Shown: positions 1-9,536, counted from the stretch's first letter. The stretch is DNA of 64,000 nucleotides from Flavobacteriaceae bacterium UBA1903 (GCA_002337605.1 DDGL01000010.1:1-64000); one strand, 5' to 3'. Numbers and translations: made by a program. Notes: generated by a model not told the origin, from the sequence alone.

Positions 1-1491
1 CGTCTGGATAGGGAAGCGGTATTGGGCGTTCGCCATCATATCGTCCGTTACTTCTCGGTTTACCACTTCTTTTAAGGTATCGATCCAGCTATAGCCTACA
101 CCGTCGCTAAACTGTTCTTTTTGTCTCCAGGCAACTTCTTCGGGAAGCATATCGGCAAAGGCTTCGCGTAATACCCACTTTTCCATGGCTTGCTTGTCTT
201 TGGAACCTTTTTTACCGGCTATGATCATTTTGTCTTTTGGGTTTAAGCGCATGGCAACATCCATAAACTCTTTGTCCATAAAGGGCACACGCCCTTCAAT
301 ACCCCAGGAAGCAAGCGATTTGTTAGCACGCAGGCAGTCGTACATATGGAGTTTGTCTAGTTTGCGTACGTTCTCTTCGTGAAAATCTTTTGCAGAAGGT
401 GCTTTATGAAAATAGAGATACCCTCCAAAGATCTCATCGGCGCCTTCGCCGGAAAGCACCATTTTTATTCCCATAGCCTTAATGGCACGGGCGAGTAAGA
501 ACATAGGCGTAGAGGCACGAATGGTGGTAATATCGTAGGTTTCTACGTGGTAAATTACATCTCTAATCGCGTCCAGCCCTTCCTGTATGGTAAAATGTAC
601 CTGGTGGTGTACGGTGCCAATATGGTCTGCTACTTTTTGGGCAGCTGCCAGATCCGGCGAGCCTTTTAGTCCAATGGCAAAGGAGTGGAGTTGTGGGTAC
701 CAGGCACCTTCGGTATCGCCTGTTTCAATACGCTTATCGGCATATTTCTTTGCCAGGGCAGAGGTAATGGAAGAATCGAGTCCGCCAGACAATAACACGC
801 CATAGGGCACATCACTCATAAGTTGTCTGTGCACCGCTGCGTCCAGCGCATTTCTAAGATCTTCCAGGTTGGTTTCGTTGTCTTTTACTCCTTCAAATTC
901 CATCCAGTCGCGTGTCCACCAGCGTTTTAATTGTCCGTCGCTGCTGTGCAGATAATGCCCAGGAGGGAAGAGTTCAATTTTGGTGCAGTAGCCTTCGAGG
1001 GCTTTTAGTTCGCTGGCTACGTAAAAGGTTCCGTCTTTGTCCCAGCCCATATACAGCGGGATAATGCCCATATGGTCACGGGCAATTAAATACTCGTTGG
1101 TTTCCACATCGTACAGGGCAAAACCGAAAATACCATTCAGTTCATCCAGAAAAGAAGCTCCTTTTTCTTTGTAGAGGGCTAAGATCACTTCGCAGTCACT
1201 TTTTGTCTGGAAGTTGTAGGTGCCTTCAAATTGCTTCCGCAGGTCCAGGTGGTTATAAATTTCACCATTGGCAGCCAGCACGAGTTTTTTATCTTCCGAA
1301 AACAACGGTTGCTTCCCCGACGTTGGGTCTACAATAGCGAGACGCTCGTGTGCCAGAATAGCGCGTTTGTTACTAAAGATCCCGCTCCAGTCTGGTCCGC
1401 GGTGTCTCAGGCACTTTGCCATAGTTAATAATTGAGGCCGTAATTCTTCCGAAGGCCTTTTAAGATCGAATGCACATACAATTCCACACAT
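1..1491 (-). CDS. asnB: Asparagine synthase B, glutamine-hydrolysing (C-terminus cut by window edge)
   Basis: Cytosolic enzyme that makes asparagine from aspartate, glutamine and ATP. The open frame runs from ATG at 1491 to the window edge, so 497 codons are visible; E. coli AsnB has about 554. The N-terminus begins MCGIVCAFD, giving the Cys2 nucleophile of class II glutamine amidotransferases, followed by RHRGPDWSG near residue 30 and the NGEIYNH loop. The ATP-pyrophosphatase loop SGGLDSS lies near residue 235 and a GEGADEIFGGY motif follows, both typical of AsnB. The next gene upstream is separated by a terminator and a repeat, so this is probably a separate transcription unit. It is the housekeeping form; a second AsnB-like protein at 54192 belongs to the glycan locus. 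Confidence 0.96.
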   Translation of the reverse strand, partial: MCGIVCAFDLKRPSEELRPQLLTMAKCLRHRGPDWSGIFSNKRAILAHERLAIVDPTSGKQPLFSEDKKLVLAANGEIYNHLDLRKQFEGTYNFQTKSDCEVILALYKEKGASFLDELNGIFGFALYDVETNEYLIARDHMGIIPLYMGWDKDGTFYVASELKALEGYCTKIELFPPGHYLHSSDGQLKRWWTRDWMEFEGVKDNETNLEDLRNALDAAVHRQLMSDVPYGVLLSGGLDSSITSALAKKYADKRIETGDTEGAWYPQLHSFAIGLKGSPDLAAAQKVADHIGTVHHQVHFTIQEGLDAIRDVIYHVETYDITTIRASTPMFLLARAIKAMGIKMVLSGEGADEIFGGYLYFHKAPSAKDFHEENVRKLDKLHMYDCLRANKSLASWGIEGRVPFMDKEFMDVAMRLNPKDKMIIAGKKGSKDKQAMEKWVLREAFADMLPEEVAWRQKEQFSDGVGYSWIDTLKEVVNREVTDDMMANAQYRFPIQT

Positions 1492-1571
1492 GATTTTATA
1501 GTTATTTGGTTAATTAGTTACTTAGTTTATTCTTTTTGATGGCTTTGCCATCTATTATTATTTTGTTTTAG

Positions 1572-1605
1572 CTCCCGCTCCTCCGGAGAGGGCTGGGGTG
1601 AGGCC
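1572..1605. repeat. Short G/C-rich palindromic intergenic element
   Basis: A GC-rich block stands out in an AT-rich spacer. It is centred on the perfect palindrome CTCCGGAG (1581-1588) and followed by GGGCTGGGGTGAGG. From memory, similar units are scattered between genes in many Bacteroidota genomes, but only one copy is present here, so repeat status is inferred. The rest of the asnB upstream spacer (1492-1571) shows nothing else clear. Confidence 0.4.
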
Positions 1606-1642
1606 AAAAAAAACCGCCAAGCTTCTTAGAAACTTGGCGGTT
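1606..1642 (-). terminator. Rho-independent terminator
   Basis: Ten-base perfect stem AACCGCCAAG (1612-1621) pairs with CTTGGCGGTT (1633-1642) around an 11-nt loop. Read on the minus strand the hairpin is followed by a run of eight T. It lies about 150 bp downstream of the stop of the secreted-protein gene at 1789-2313 and should end that transcript before asnB. Confidence 0.85.
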
Positions 1643-1788
1643 GTATATGGGGTACAAGTTTCTGTTACGTCTTTGCGTTATTATTATTGTTATTAAAATT
1701 AAAAATAGACTGTAACATGATTTGTTTATTTCTTTTCTCTGTCTCAAAGATGGAACTAAATATCCAGCTTTCCAAATAAAATTTGCGA

Positions 1789-2313
1789 TTAGTACTTGAA
1801 AACCAGTAATTCCTCGGGCAGATCCTTCTTCGGAATTTGCACGCCATCTACCGTAAAATAAGCCATTTGCACGAGTGCCTGGTCTCTTACTTTTACTCTG
1901 TAAATTTTTCGTTCAGGATTGTACATCGTGATCAAATCGGCGTTCTCGATCGTATAATTGTCAAACTGGGCATTGGTTTGCAGCACGATATTAGAAGGAA
2001 TATTATTGGGTTCTAAAAATTGGGAATGGTAAAAAAGCATTCCGTTAGGCAGGTAGGTTGCATAGTGATTATTGGTGCCTCCGGTTTCGCTAAAGGTAGA
2101 CCTATAGCGGAGGGGTTCGTCACTTCCCGCTATTTTTGAACGGTCTATGGACCATTCTCTTACGTAGCCATAGGGGAAATTGGTTTCTTGCGATTTAATG
2201 ACCAATTCAGGGATCTCAGTGTCAAGAATAGAATCATTCTCAAAGGAAGCATCCTGAGCGGGACTTGTTATAAAAACAAATAAGGAAAGAAGGAGTAGGG
2301 TAATTTTTTTCAT
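1789..2313 (-). CDS. Hypothetical secreted protein, 174 aa
   Basis: I do not recognise a family. The chosen ATG at 2313 starts a clear Sec signal peptide (MKK, hydrophobic core, TSPAQ cleavage region near residue 20); a longer frame using an upstream TTG would put extra polar residues ahead of it and is unlikely. The mature part, about 155 residues, is mixed alpha/beta with no Cys and no transmembrane segment, so it is probably periplasmic or surface-exposed. Residues 120-174 (NPERKIYRVKVRD, then VDGVQIPKKDLP) look like beta strands of a small domain. It is a single-gene unit with a strong terminator behind it. Function unknown. Confidence 0.75.
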   Translation of the reverse strand: MKKITLLLLSLFVFITSPAQDASFENDSILDTEIPELVIKSQETNFPYGYVREWSIDRSKIAGSDEPLRYRSTFSETGGTNNHYATYLPNGMLFYHSQFLEPNNIPSNIVLQTNAQFDNYTIENADLITMYNPERKIYRVKVRDQALVQMAYFTVDGVQIPKKDLPEELLVFKY

Positions 2314-2405
2314 AGTTTTTTGGTATTGATTCACCCTAAGGTACAACAATAACGGGCTATGTGATAGTACTTTAATACTATCTTAACTATGAAACGCGGT
2401 GTTAG

Positions 2406-2765
2406 TTATTCGCGTGTAAAGGTGATTGTAGTACATTCCAGCGTCGAATCGGTATACATAATTGTATCCTGGTCCAGTGTTGCTGAGATCATGATGCCGC
2501 CTAATACAAAGGAGTACTTACAATCCTCGAACGTGCCTACAGAGGTGTCGCTACCGTTTTGTAGTACCAGCTCAAAACTGAGGCGTTGGCCGCCTTCTGC
2601 AGTTACGATCAAAGAATAGGGTTGGTCGTTGCAGGTCCCTGTATAATTTCCTGTCCAGTCGCTCTGTGCACAACCACTGGTATTGTTGTCGTCATCGTCG
2701 TTACTGCAGCTTGTATATGTGCCAGCTATAAGAAGAACTGAAAGGAAATAAAATAATTTTTTCAT
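2406..2765 (-). CDS. Small lipoprotein, 119 aa
   Basis: Type II signal peptide with lipobox ending TSC at about residue 20, followed directly by SNDDDD. That acidic stretch matches the Bacteroidota lipoprotein export signal, which sends lipoproteins to the cell surface. The mature domain contains WTGNYTGTC and a second Cys pair, and looks like a small beta-sandwich or lipocalin-like fold. Four Cys in the mature part (besides the lipid Cys) could form disulfides. Neighbours do not suggest a function: the E1 fusion lies upstream on the same strand and another secreted protein downstream. No family recognised. Confidence 0.75.
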   Translation of the reverse strand: MKKLFYFLSVLLIAGTYTSCSNDDDDNNTSGCAQSDWTGNYTGTCNDQPYSLIVTAEGGQRLSFELVLQNGSDTSVGTFEDCKYSFVLGGIMISATLDQDTIMYTDSTLECTTITFTRE

Positions 2766-2819
2766 AAAATTGGGGTTAACAATAGTGTTTCAGTGTTGGT
2801 AGTCATTGAAGCGCTGGGT

Positions 2820-5234
2820 TTACCGTAACTTCGGAAAATCACTCGGATTTGCTTCGTGCATCATTTCATATACCTTTTCAAAAATATCTTCAGAAGAAGG
2901 TTTGCTGAAATAATCCCCATCGGTTCCATAGGCTGGACGGTGCGGTCTTGCGGCTAACGCTTGCGGTTTGCTGTCCAGATACTGATACCCGTTCTGGTTG
3001 TCTACAATTTCAGAAAGAATGTATGCCGAAGCCCCACCAGGAACGTCTTCGTCCACAACAAGCAATCGGTTGGTTTTTTTAACGCTTTCTACCATCTCTT
3101 TATTTAAGTCTAACGGTAACAGCGACTGTACGTCAATAATTTCGGCATCGATCCCTACTTGTTGTAGTTCTTTTGCAGCATCTTCCACAACACGCAAGGT
3201 GCTTCCGTAGGATACAATCGTAACATCGCTACCTTCTTTGACCGTTTCCACCACGCCAATAGGTGTTCTGAAATCTCCTAAATTAGTAGGTAGTTTTTCT
3301 TTTAAGCGGTAGCCGTTTAAGCATTCTACAATTAAAGCAGGCTCATCGGTTTCTAATAAGGTATTGTAAAACCCTGCGGCCTTGGTCATATTTCTTGGTA
3401 CCAGAATGTACATGCCGCGAAGCAAATGTACTAGGCCGCCCATTTGTGAACCACTGTGCCAGATCCCTTCCAGACGGTGTCCACGGGTTCTAACAATTAA
3501 AGGTGCTTTCTGGGTTCCGTTGGTTCTGTAACGAACTGTTACCAGATCGTCACTCATAATTTGCAGGCAGTACAACACATAATCCAGGTACTGAATTTCG
3601 GCAATAGGACGTAAGCCACGCATTGCCATTCCAATTCCTTGTCCTAAGATGGTTGCTTCTCTAATTCCGGCATCGCTTACACGGAGTTCACCATACTTTT
3701 CCTGCATGCCTTCCAGCCCCTGATTTACATCACCAATTTCTCCTGCATCCTCCCCAAAAATAAGGGTCTCCGGGTGTTTCTTGAACATGGCATCAAAATT
3801 ATCGCGTAATACAACACGGCCATCCACTTCTTCGGCATCGTCTTTATACGTAGGTTTTACTTCTGAAATGGTCTTTGCATTTTCTGCTGCTTCAGAATAT
3901 AAATGCGCAGAATATTTTGGCTGAATGGTCTCAAAATAATTGTTGATCCAGTCCTGTACCTGTCTTTTTTCTGAAGATTCTTCAGAAACTACGTAGCGTA
4001 ACGCTTTTCTAGCAGCAGCTACAATACTTCTGCGAAGTGGCTCCGTATCTGCAGCCAGATCGCTTGCGATTTTTTCGATAAAGGTTTTGTTGGAGGAGGC
4101 TTTAGCCAGATTTTTAAGTAAGCTAACTGCCTCTTGTTGCTCCTGCTTTTGAGGCGCAAGAAATGCTGTCCACGCGGCTTTTTTACCATCACGGACCTGC
4201 TTCTTAATGTCTTTTTCAAGTTCTGAAAGCTCCTCTTCGGTAGCCATGTTGTTTTCGAGCATCCATTGACGCATTTGCACGTTGCAGTCAAATTCTGCTT
4301 CCCACTCCAAACGTTCCTTACTCTTATAACGCTCGTGGGAACCACTGGTAGAGTGGCCTTGTGGCTGGGTTAATTCTTTTACGTGAATTAATACAGGAAC
4401 ATGTTCTTCCCGTGCAATAGTCCCTGCTTTTTGATAGGCTTCTACCAATTCAGGATAGTTCCAGCCGGTCACTTTTATAATTTCGTAGCCTTTTTCGTCT
4501 TCGGTACGTTGAAACCCTTTTAAAATTTCAGATATATTTTCTTTTGTGGTCTGGTGGCGCGCGTGTACCGAAATACCATACTCATCGTCCCAGACACTCA
4601 CCACCATAGGTACTTGTAACACCCCGGCAGCATTAATGGTTTCCCAGAACAAACCTTCGCTGGTACTGGCATTTCCAATGGTTCCCCAGGCAACCTCATT
4701 CCCATTGATGGAAAAGTTGGTTTTATTTCTAATGCCCTTTACGTTTCTGAAGATCTTTGAAGCCTGTGCCAGTCCTAATAATCTGGGCATTTGGCCGGCA
4801 GTAGGAGAGATATCGGCACTACTGTTTTTTTGTGCGGTTAGATTTTTCCAGGAACCGTCTTCGTTTAAACTGTGTGTTGCAAAGTGACCTCCCATTTGGC
4901 GGCCTGCACTCATAGGATCTGCTTCCAGCGTTGTGTGACCGTATAATCCTGCAAAAAACTGCTGAATAGTAAGCTTTCCAATGGCCATCATAAACGTCTG
5001 GTCACGGTAGTACCCGCTACGCCAATCACCATTTTTAAATGCTTTTGCCCAGGCCAGTTGCGGGATTTCTTTCCCATCACCAAAGATTCCAAACTTTGCT
5101 TTACCCGTCAACACTTCGCGACGTCCCAACAAACTACATTCACGGCTGGTCACGGCAATTTTATAGTCGTTTAAAACTTCGGCTTTAAAATCGTCAAATG
5201 ATAAGTCGCTGTTTGTCTGTGGGTTTGTCTGCAT
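2820..5234 (-). CDS. 2-oxoacid dehydrogenase E1, fused alpha and beta subunits (804 aa)
   Basis: Thiamine-diphosphate-dependent decarboxylase component of a 2-oxoacid dehydrogenase complex, most likely the branched-chain (2-oxoisovalerate) type. The first half is an E1-alpha domain: RSGYYRDQ near residue 75 and the ThDP region GNASTSEG...WDDEYGIS near residues 185-220. The second half (about residue 455 onward) is an E1-beta domain with FGEDAG, the long YLDYVLYCLQ strand region, and a transketolase C-terminal domain containing VDEDVPGGA. Many Bacteroidota carry this single-chain arrangement, whereas most bacteria have separate subunits. No E2 or E3 gene is adjacent. A good promoter lies upstream at 5264-5294. 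Substrate specificity (branched-chain versus pyruvate) is inferred and could be wrong. Confidence 0.9.
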   Translation of the reverse strand: MQTNPQTNSDLSFDDFKAEVLNDYKIAVTSRECSLLGRREVLTGKAKFGIFGDGKEIPQLAWAKAFKNGDWRSGYYRDQTFMMAIGKLTIQQFFAGLYGHTTLEADPMSAGRQMGGHFATHSLNEDGSWKNLTAQKNSSADISPTAGQMPRLLGLAQASKIFRNVKGIRNKTNFSINGNEVAWGTIGNASTSEGLFWETINAAGVLQVPMVVSVWDDEYGISVHARHQTTKENISEILKGFQRTEDEKGYEIIKVTGWNYPELVEAYQKAGTIAREEHVPVLIHVKELTQPQGHSTSGSHERYKSKERLEWEAEFDCNVQMRQWMLENNMATEEELSELEKDIKKQVRDGKKAAWTAFLAPQKQEQQEAVSLLKNLAKASSNKTFIEKIASDLAADTEPLRRSIVAAARKALRYVVSEESSEKRQVQDWINNYFETIQPKYSAHLYSEAAENAKTISEVKPTYKDDAEEVDGRVVLRDNFDAMFKKHPETLIFGEDAGEIGDVNQGLEGMQEKYGELRVSDAGIREATILGQGIGMAMRGLRPIAEIQYLDYVLYCLQIMSDDLVTVRYRTNGTQKAPLIVRTRGHRLEGIWHSGSQMGGLVHLLRGMYILVPRNMTKAAGFYNTLLETDEPALIVECLNGYRLKEKLPTNLGDFRTPIGVVETVKEGSDVTIVSYGSTLRVVEDAAKELQQVGIDAEIIDVQSLLPLDLNKEMVESVKKTNRLLVVDEDVPGGASAYILSEIVDNQNGYQYLDSKPQALAARPHRPAYGTDGDYFSKPSSEDIFEKVYEMMHEANPSDFPKLR

Positions 5235-5263
5235 AATACGTATTTATAAGGTAAAATCTTTTG

Positions 5264-5294
5264 CAAAAGTAGCTAAAATCGCTGTAAGAAACAA
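5264..5294 (-). promoter_or_regulatory. Bacteroidota-type promoter for the E1 gene
   Basis: Read on the minus strand: -33 element TTG (5292-5294), a 20-nt spacer, then -7 element TACTTTTG (5264-5271). This matches the TTG-N19-21-TAnnTTTG pattern of the primary sigma factor in Bacteroidota. The ATG of the E1 gene lies 29 bp further downstream. Confidence 0.75.
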
Positions 5295-5443
5295 TGTTAA
5301 AGTATTGATGGATTCGCACTAAAACGGAGGAATTGTGTCTGTTTTTTAGAAGATTTCAACAAATTCTACATATTGGTACTAAATGTTAAAAGAAACGAAG
5401 CAGTTGTTTTTTTGAATATTCTAAAATCGTAGATCGTACATTG

Positions 5444-8269
5444 TTAATACCATGCTCTGGTAAAAAGTCCGAGAAGTGTCTTAGGGCTTAGGGTTACGAT
5501 AAAACGTATTTTCTGATCGTAATTGGGCAGCCCCGGTTCAAAGCCTAAGTTGGAGTAGAGGGGGAAGTACAGTTCAAAATAATCTGCCAAAAGACTCAAA
5601 CGAATTCCAGAATCATAGACAAACTGCGGATTTTGGCCACGGTTATCGATCAACCCTATATCGCCATAGGCATAGATCCAGCTCCAGATGTTGGTGCTTG
5701 CGTTTATGGTGGTCATCCAGGTGTTGGAAAATGCAGGTTCTAACTGACTTTTAAAACCACCTTCGGCAACGATGAGTTGCTGGCTGAAAATTCCTGTTTC
5801 TTCACTGCGCCCGTAATAGTTATAGTCAAACAGATAATCAGAAGGCCTGTCCAGCGCAAAGCTGAAATAGTCACTATTTTGTTGGGTATCATTAAAGAGG
5901 AAAGCCCCAGCAAAAGCTCTAACGTTAAGCTGGCGGTTGTTTAAGAATAACTTTCGGTATTCGAATGTAGCAGAAACTTTACTGAAATTTTTTGCGATCT
6001 GGTAATCTACAGTTCCTCTGAAATAGTTAATTAGATTAGGGTTAGAGTACACATATTGCGCATTGAAAACATTGTAATTGGGCTCCTGGTTCGGATCGTC
6101 CGGATTATCATCTCTGGAAACGTTTATACTTCTAAGGTTGATGAATTGCTTTTCATTATCCCGCAGATCCTTAGGTCTGAAAGCAAATGTCATAAACGGG
6201 GTAAAGCGTTTGTAGAATAAATTTTCATCATAGGAATAGTAGCTTCCTGAAAAACCGTACCGCATAGAATACAACCTGTCCTGGTCCAGACGCTGGGTAT
6301 ACACAATAGAACCGCTACCAATTACGTCTTTAGACTTAATACCAAATTGTGGTTCAAGTTTGTAATGTATGCCTTTTGGAAGTACGGTCTTGTTGTACAA
6401 CTTCATTCCAAAACTGAAACCGTCATAGAGATTGTATTCAAAAACGGGCATAAAGAATAACTGGTTGTATTTTGGGTCTTCCACATCCTGAAATAACCTG
6501 AATTGCAACGGCCTGTTTAGTAAACCCTTCACGGCTTTGTAATTGTTCCGCTGGTTAAATTCCGGAATCACGGCTTCGTAATTAAGCGCCAGTTTCCGCA
6601 CATTTTCGGAAGCAACGGTAATTGTAACGGTACTGTCTATAGGCTGTGTCCACTGTTTGTAAAGGACTTTGTCTTTGTTAAGCCCATACAGAGAAACGGG
6701 CATTACATTATCTTTAAGGTTTTTAATGGTGACTTGCAGGGAGTCACCTTTCTTTTTAACCTTTTTAATTTTGAAATCTATGGTCGTTCTTTTACCTACA
6801 TACTCATCAAAAAACCAGTTTACGGGTAGCGTTGTGTTCTTTTCCAGGGTAGTTTCAAAAATAGCTGGGTTTACGGGCTTTAGTAAATTTTCAGCATAAA
6901 ACTCTTTAATGGTCTTTTCTAAAACAGGCTTCTCCACATAATCTGCCAGATAGGTTAACCCGTCACCCGCATAGTAATCGCTTGCAATATTTTTGTTGAA
7001 TTTCACCAGGCTATCACGAGGGGTAACTAAAGACTGATGCAGGTTATTACGCGCCATATTTAAATACAACAACGGATACTGGTCATTAAACTCCAGGTCT
7101 GAGGCGTGTGCCCACTTAATGATCCACCAGTTGCTCAGGCTCCCGATAATTTTCATATTGGGATAATAGGTGTCTACATATTCGGTCATTAAATAAATTT
7201 GTAGGGCACCCGTTAACCAGTAATCCTCCCGCGGATGAAGTGCTAATGTGTTTTCAAGGTAATTGCGCGTGATGGTTTTGAGTTGCTCCATATCGTACTC
7301 AAAGCCATCGGGAAACGGACTGATAAAATCCGGCAACTGATTCAACCCGTACACAGGATCTTTTTTATAGGCCTCCTCTGTCGTCATCATTGTTTCAAAG
7401 GGGTAGGCGCCTAGCTTTCTATCCAAAAAATGCACAATTCTGTCTACTGCCAGTGCTTTAATAGCCGGAGTTACTTTTTTGTCTTTAAGACTGGTGATAA
7501 GAGTTAATTTGTCCGTTTCAATAGTTTCAAATGACGATCTTTTTTCAATATGAAGAATAGCATGTGTACGTTTGTCACCCTGTAGGGAAACAGTTTTCAT
7601 CCCATTTGCTGATGTAAAAGGTTCTCCTTCATCAAAATTCGACGTAAGAGCATACCAGTTTGGAATAGAAAAGTTAATGCTAAAGTTAGATGGGTTTAAA
7701 TATAAATCGTCCGAATTTTTATTGCTGTACGCCTGCCATCCTTCATCGTACACGGCAGGTGAAATAAACCAATAGCGTAACTTGTAATTTCCATTAGTGT
7801 CTACTCCGTAGCGGGTAAATTTATCATCAGCTACTTTTACGGTATAGTTAAAAACAATCGTGACTTCTTCGTTGGGTTGAAGCGCGGTTTTAAGCGGAAT
7901 TTTTAAAATATCTATAGCAGTACCCCGGTGCCAGGTAGTACTTTCTGTGGTGCCGTTTGTTACAATTGAAATTGCACGAATTTCAGTATACCCTCTGTCT
8001 TCTTCTTTTTCGAAATGAAAAGAGCTGTCAAAATTTTCAGCAAAGCGTCTTGCCAGGGGTGTTGTTTTAGTAGCAAAGCTATTGGCCCAATCGTTAAAGT
8101 AAAGGGTGTCCAGTGTTTTTGAAGCAGTATTTTTAAAAGTAACTTTTTGCGCTATGGAGATGGTTTCTTCCAGCGGATTAAGAGTTGCATCAATAGTAAT
8201 ATCGTGTTGTGCATAGGTCTGCACACCAAGCATAAAAAGAAGCATAAAAAGTAACCTGCGCTGTATCAA
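5444..8269 (-). CDS. M1-peptidase-like protein without zinc site, fused to an outer-membrane beta-barrel (941 aa)
   Basis: The N-terminus has a Sec signal (MIQRRLLFML...YAQ). Residues about 22-450 follow the plan of M1 aminopeptidases: a beta-rich N-domain, a GxMEN-like YGLNQLP stretch, then a helical catalytic-domain remnant. The zinc motif is gone: by spacing from the WL-Glu motif, HEXXH reads KTITR (near residue 328) and the third ligand Glu in WLNEG reads WLTGA (near residue 353). The remainder, from about residue 580, alternates aromatic beta strands and ends in Tyr, as outer-membrane barrels do. The start is TTG, overlapping the upstream stop (TTGA); the next ATG, eight codons on, would remove the Arg pair from the signal peptide. 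Likely surface or outer-membrane protein, not an active peptidase. Confidence 0.8.
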   Translation of the reverse strand: MIQRRLLFMLLFMLGVQTYAQHDITIDATLNPLEETISIAQKVTFKNTASKTLDTLYFNDWANSFATKTTPLARRFAENFDSSFHFEKEEDRGYTEIRAISIVTNGTTESTTWHRGTAIDILKIPLKTALQPNEEVTIVFNYTVKVADDKFTRYGVDTNGNYKLRYWFISPAVYDEGWQAYSNKNSDDLYLNPSNFSINFSIPNWYALTSNFDEGEPFTSANGMKTVSLQGDKRTHAILHIEKRSSFETIETDKLTLITSLKDKKVTPAIKALAVDRIVHFLDRKLGAYPFETMMTTEEAYKKDPVYGLNQLPDFISPFPDGFEYDMEQLKTITRNYLENTLALHPREDYWLTGALQIYLMTEYVDTYYPNMKIIGSLSNWWIIKWAHASDLEFNDQYPLLYLNMARNNLHQSLVTPRDSLVKFNKNIASDYYAGDGLTYLADYVEKPVLEKTIKEFYAENLLKPVNPAIFETTLEKNTTLPVNWFFDEYVGKRTTIDFKIKKVKKKGDSLQVTIKNLKDNVMPVSLYGLNKDKVLYKQWTQPIDSTVTITVASENVRKLALNYEAVIPEFNQRNNYKAVKGLLNRPLQFRLFQDVEDPKYNQLFFMPVFEYNLYDGFSFGMKLYNKTVLPKGIHYKLEPQFGIKSKDVIGSGSIVYTQRLDQDRLYSMRYGFSGSYYSYDENLFYKRFTPFMTFAFRPKDLRDNEKQFINLRSINVSRDDNPDDPNQEPNYNVFNAQYVYSNPNLINYFRGTVDYQIAKNFSKVSATFEYRKLFLNNRQLNVRAFAGAFLFNDTQQNSDYFSFALDRPSDYLFDYNYYGRSEETGIFSQQLIVAEGGFKSQLEPAFSNTWMTTINASTNIWSWIYAYGDIGLIDNRGQNPQFVYDSGIRLSLLADYFELYFPLYSNLGFEPGLPNYDQKIRFIVTLSPKTLLGLFTRAWY

Positions 8270-9516
8270 GAAGTTTTTAAGAATTTTAAAGGTTCAGTAT
8301 TCGGCAGATTGGTTGTAATGTAATAAATCCCGTTTGTGAGTGTACTAATAGCTACGGAAATCTCCTGCGATGGGTTTTCGTTCCAGTTTAAAACCATTTG
8401 CCCCAAAGAATTATAGATATCAAACCTGAAATCTGTAGCAAGTGGCATCGTGGATAGTAATGTGACAGTATGGGTAACGATGGTGCTTTTTAGTTTTAAC
8501 TCGGTTTTAGTACTATCAAAATCGGTGCCAGCCAATAGGATCTCCTGATTGGTTTCCAGCTTCATTACTACCGGCAGGTGATCACTCATACTATAAAGAT
8601 TATTCCGGAGTTCTTGTCCAAAAATACCTGCACAAAACGGGTCGTCTACGTCCATATCGTAACAATTACCATTGTTCCCGAAACTTTTGTAACTAGCCTC
8701 CACATACCGAAGTTTCGGGTTGGACACCATATTCTCAGAAATCATAATAAAGTCGAAACGGTCGTCCATACCACCGCCTGCTCCGGCACCAAAACCACCC
8801 GAACTTACGCGTGTGCTTTGGGTGTGGACATCAGCAAATGTATCATTATGATGCCAGTCGCCAGGTGTATTGATGGGATCCCGCATCGTAATGGCATTTG
8901 TAGGATCTGTAAGTTCCTGATACGCAGGTTCTGTAGCTGTATACAGATTCAAATCGCCCGAAAAAAGAACAAAGGCATTGGCAGGAAGCGTTGCAAGGTC
9001 TGCTGTAAATCGATTCACCATATCCAAGCGTTCCAATTCGTTGGCAGCGCCTTCACTGGATTTTAAATGACTTACATACATATAAATTTGAACAGGGTCT
9101 GTTGTTCCGTTGGCAGTATTCAGTTTTAAAACATACCTGTTTATATCACGTGTGTTGGTGATTATAGTGCTGAAATCTTCCAGGGTGAACATATTCCTGC
9201 GGTAGTACAGCATTTGTTGCAAGGGGGAATCGCTCGACTGATTGGCTGCAAACGGAGCCCGTTCAAAAGCATAGCTTTCACTATTAAAAGTGACATCACG
9301 AATAAGGTTAGCTCCTTCCAGCGACTCTATCTCGCAGGCCATAAAGATATCCGGATTGTATTCTGAAAGGATATTTTTTAAGACTAATTCTCTATTGGCA
9401 GGACTTGCTGAAGGGAATTCCAGTACGTTGTAAAACATCGTTTTTATAACTCCCTGGGCATAAATGCTTAGAGAAGCTAACAAACAAAATGTTAGTATTA
9501 ACGTAGTTTTTTTCAT
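8266..9516 (-). CDS. Secreted endonuclease/exonuclease/phosphatase-family protein with T9SS sorting domain
   Basis: A 416-aa exported protein. Residues 1-20 form a Sec signal peptide ending IYAQ. The EEP (DNase I-like) fold follows, with FYNVLEFP near residue 28, PDIFMACEIE with the metal-binding Glu, FSGDLN near residue 185 with the Asp-Asn pair, and the terminal MSDHLPV with the catalytic Asp-His. The last 75 residues match a type A T9SS C-terminal domain (FDIYNSLGQMV, LTNGIYYI), so the protein should cross the outer membrane by the type IX system. It probably cleaves DNA, RNA or a phosphoester outside the cell. The next gene starts inside its stop codon, so the two are translationally coupled. 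Confidence 0.88.
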   Translation of the reverse strand: MKKTTLILTFCLLASLSIYAQGVIKTMFYNVLEFPSASPANRELVLKNILSEYNPDIFMACEIESLEGANLIRDVTFNSESYAFERAPFAANQSSDSPLQQMLYYRRNMFTLEDFSTIITNTRDINRYVLKLNTANGTTDPVQIYMYVSHLKSSEGAANELERLDMVNRFTADLATLPANAFVLFSGDLNLYTATEPAYQELTDPTNAITMRDPINTPGDWHHNDTFADVHTQSTRVSSGGFGAGAGGGMDDRFDFIMISENMVSNPKLRYVEASYKSFGNNGNCYDMDVDDPFCAGIFGQELRNNLYSMSDHLPVVMKLETNQEILLAGTDFDSTKTELKLKSTIVTHTVTLLSTMPLATDFRFDIYNSLGQMVLNWNENPSQEISVAISTLTNGIYYITTNLPNTEPLKFLKTS

Positions 9517-9536
9517 AAAGTACCTGCAATGATAGC

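Noticed and set aside
1665..1847. Short minus-strand frame near the secreted-protein gene
   Set aside because: Ends in a poly-Asn run from low-complexity DNA and overlaps the better gene's 3' end.
5444..8269. Active M1 aminopeptidase
   Set aside because: All three zinc ligands and the catalytic Glu are replaced.
8578..9066. A 162-codon plus-strand frame
   Set aside because: Lies entirely antisense within the secreted nuclease gene, with no signal or motif and unusual residue composition.
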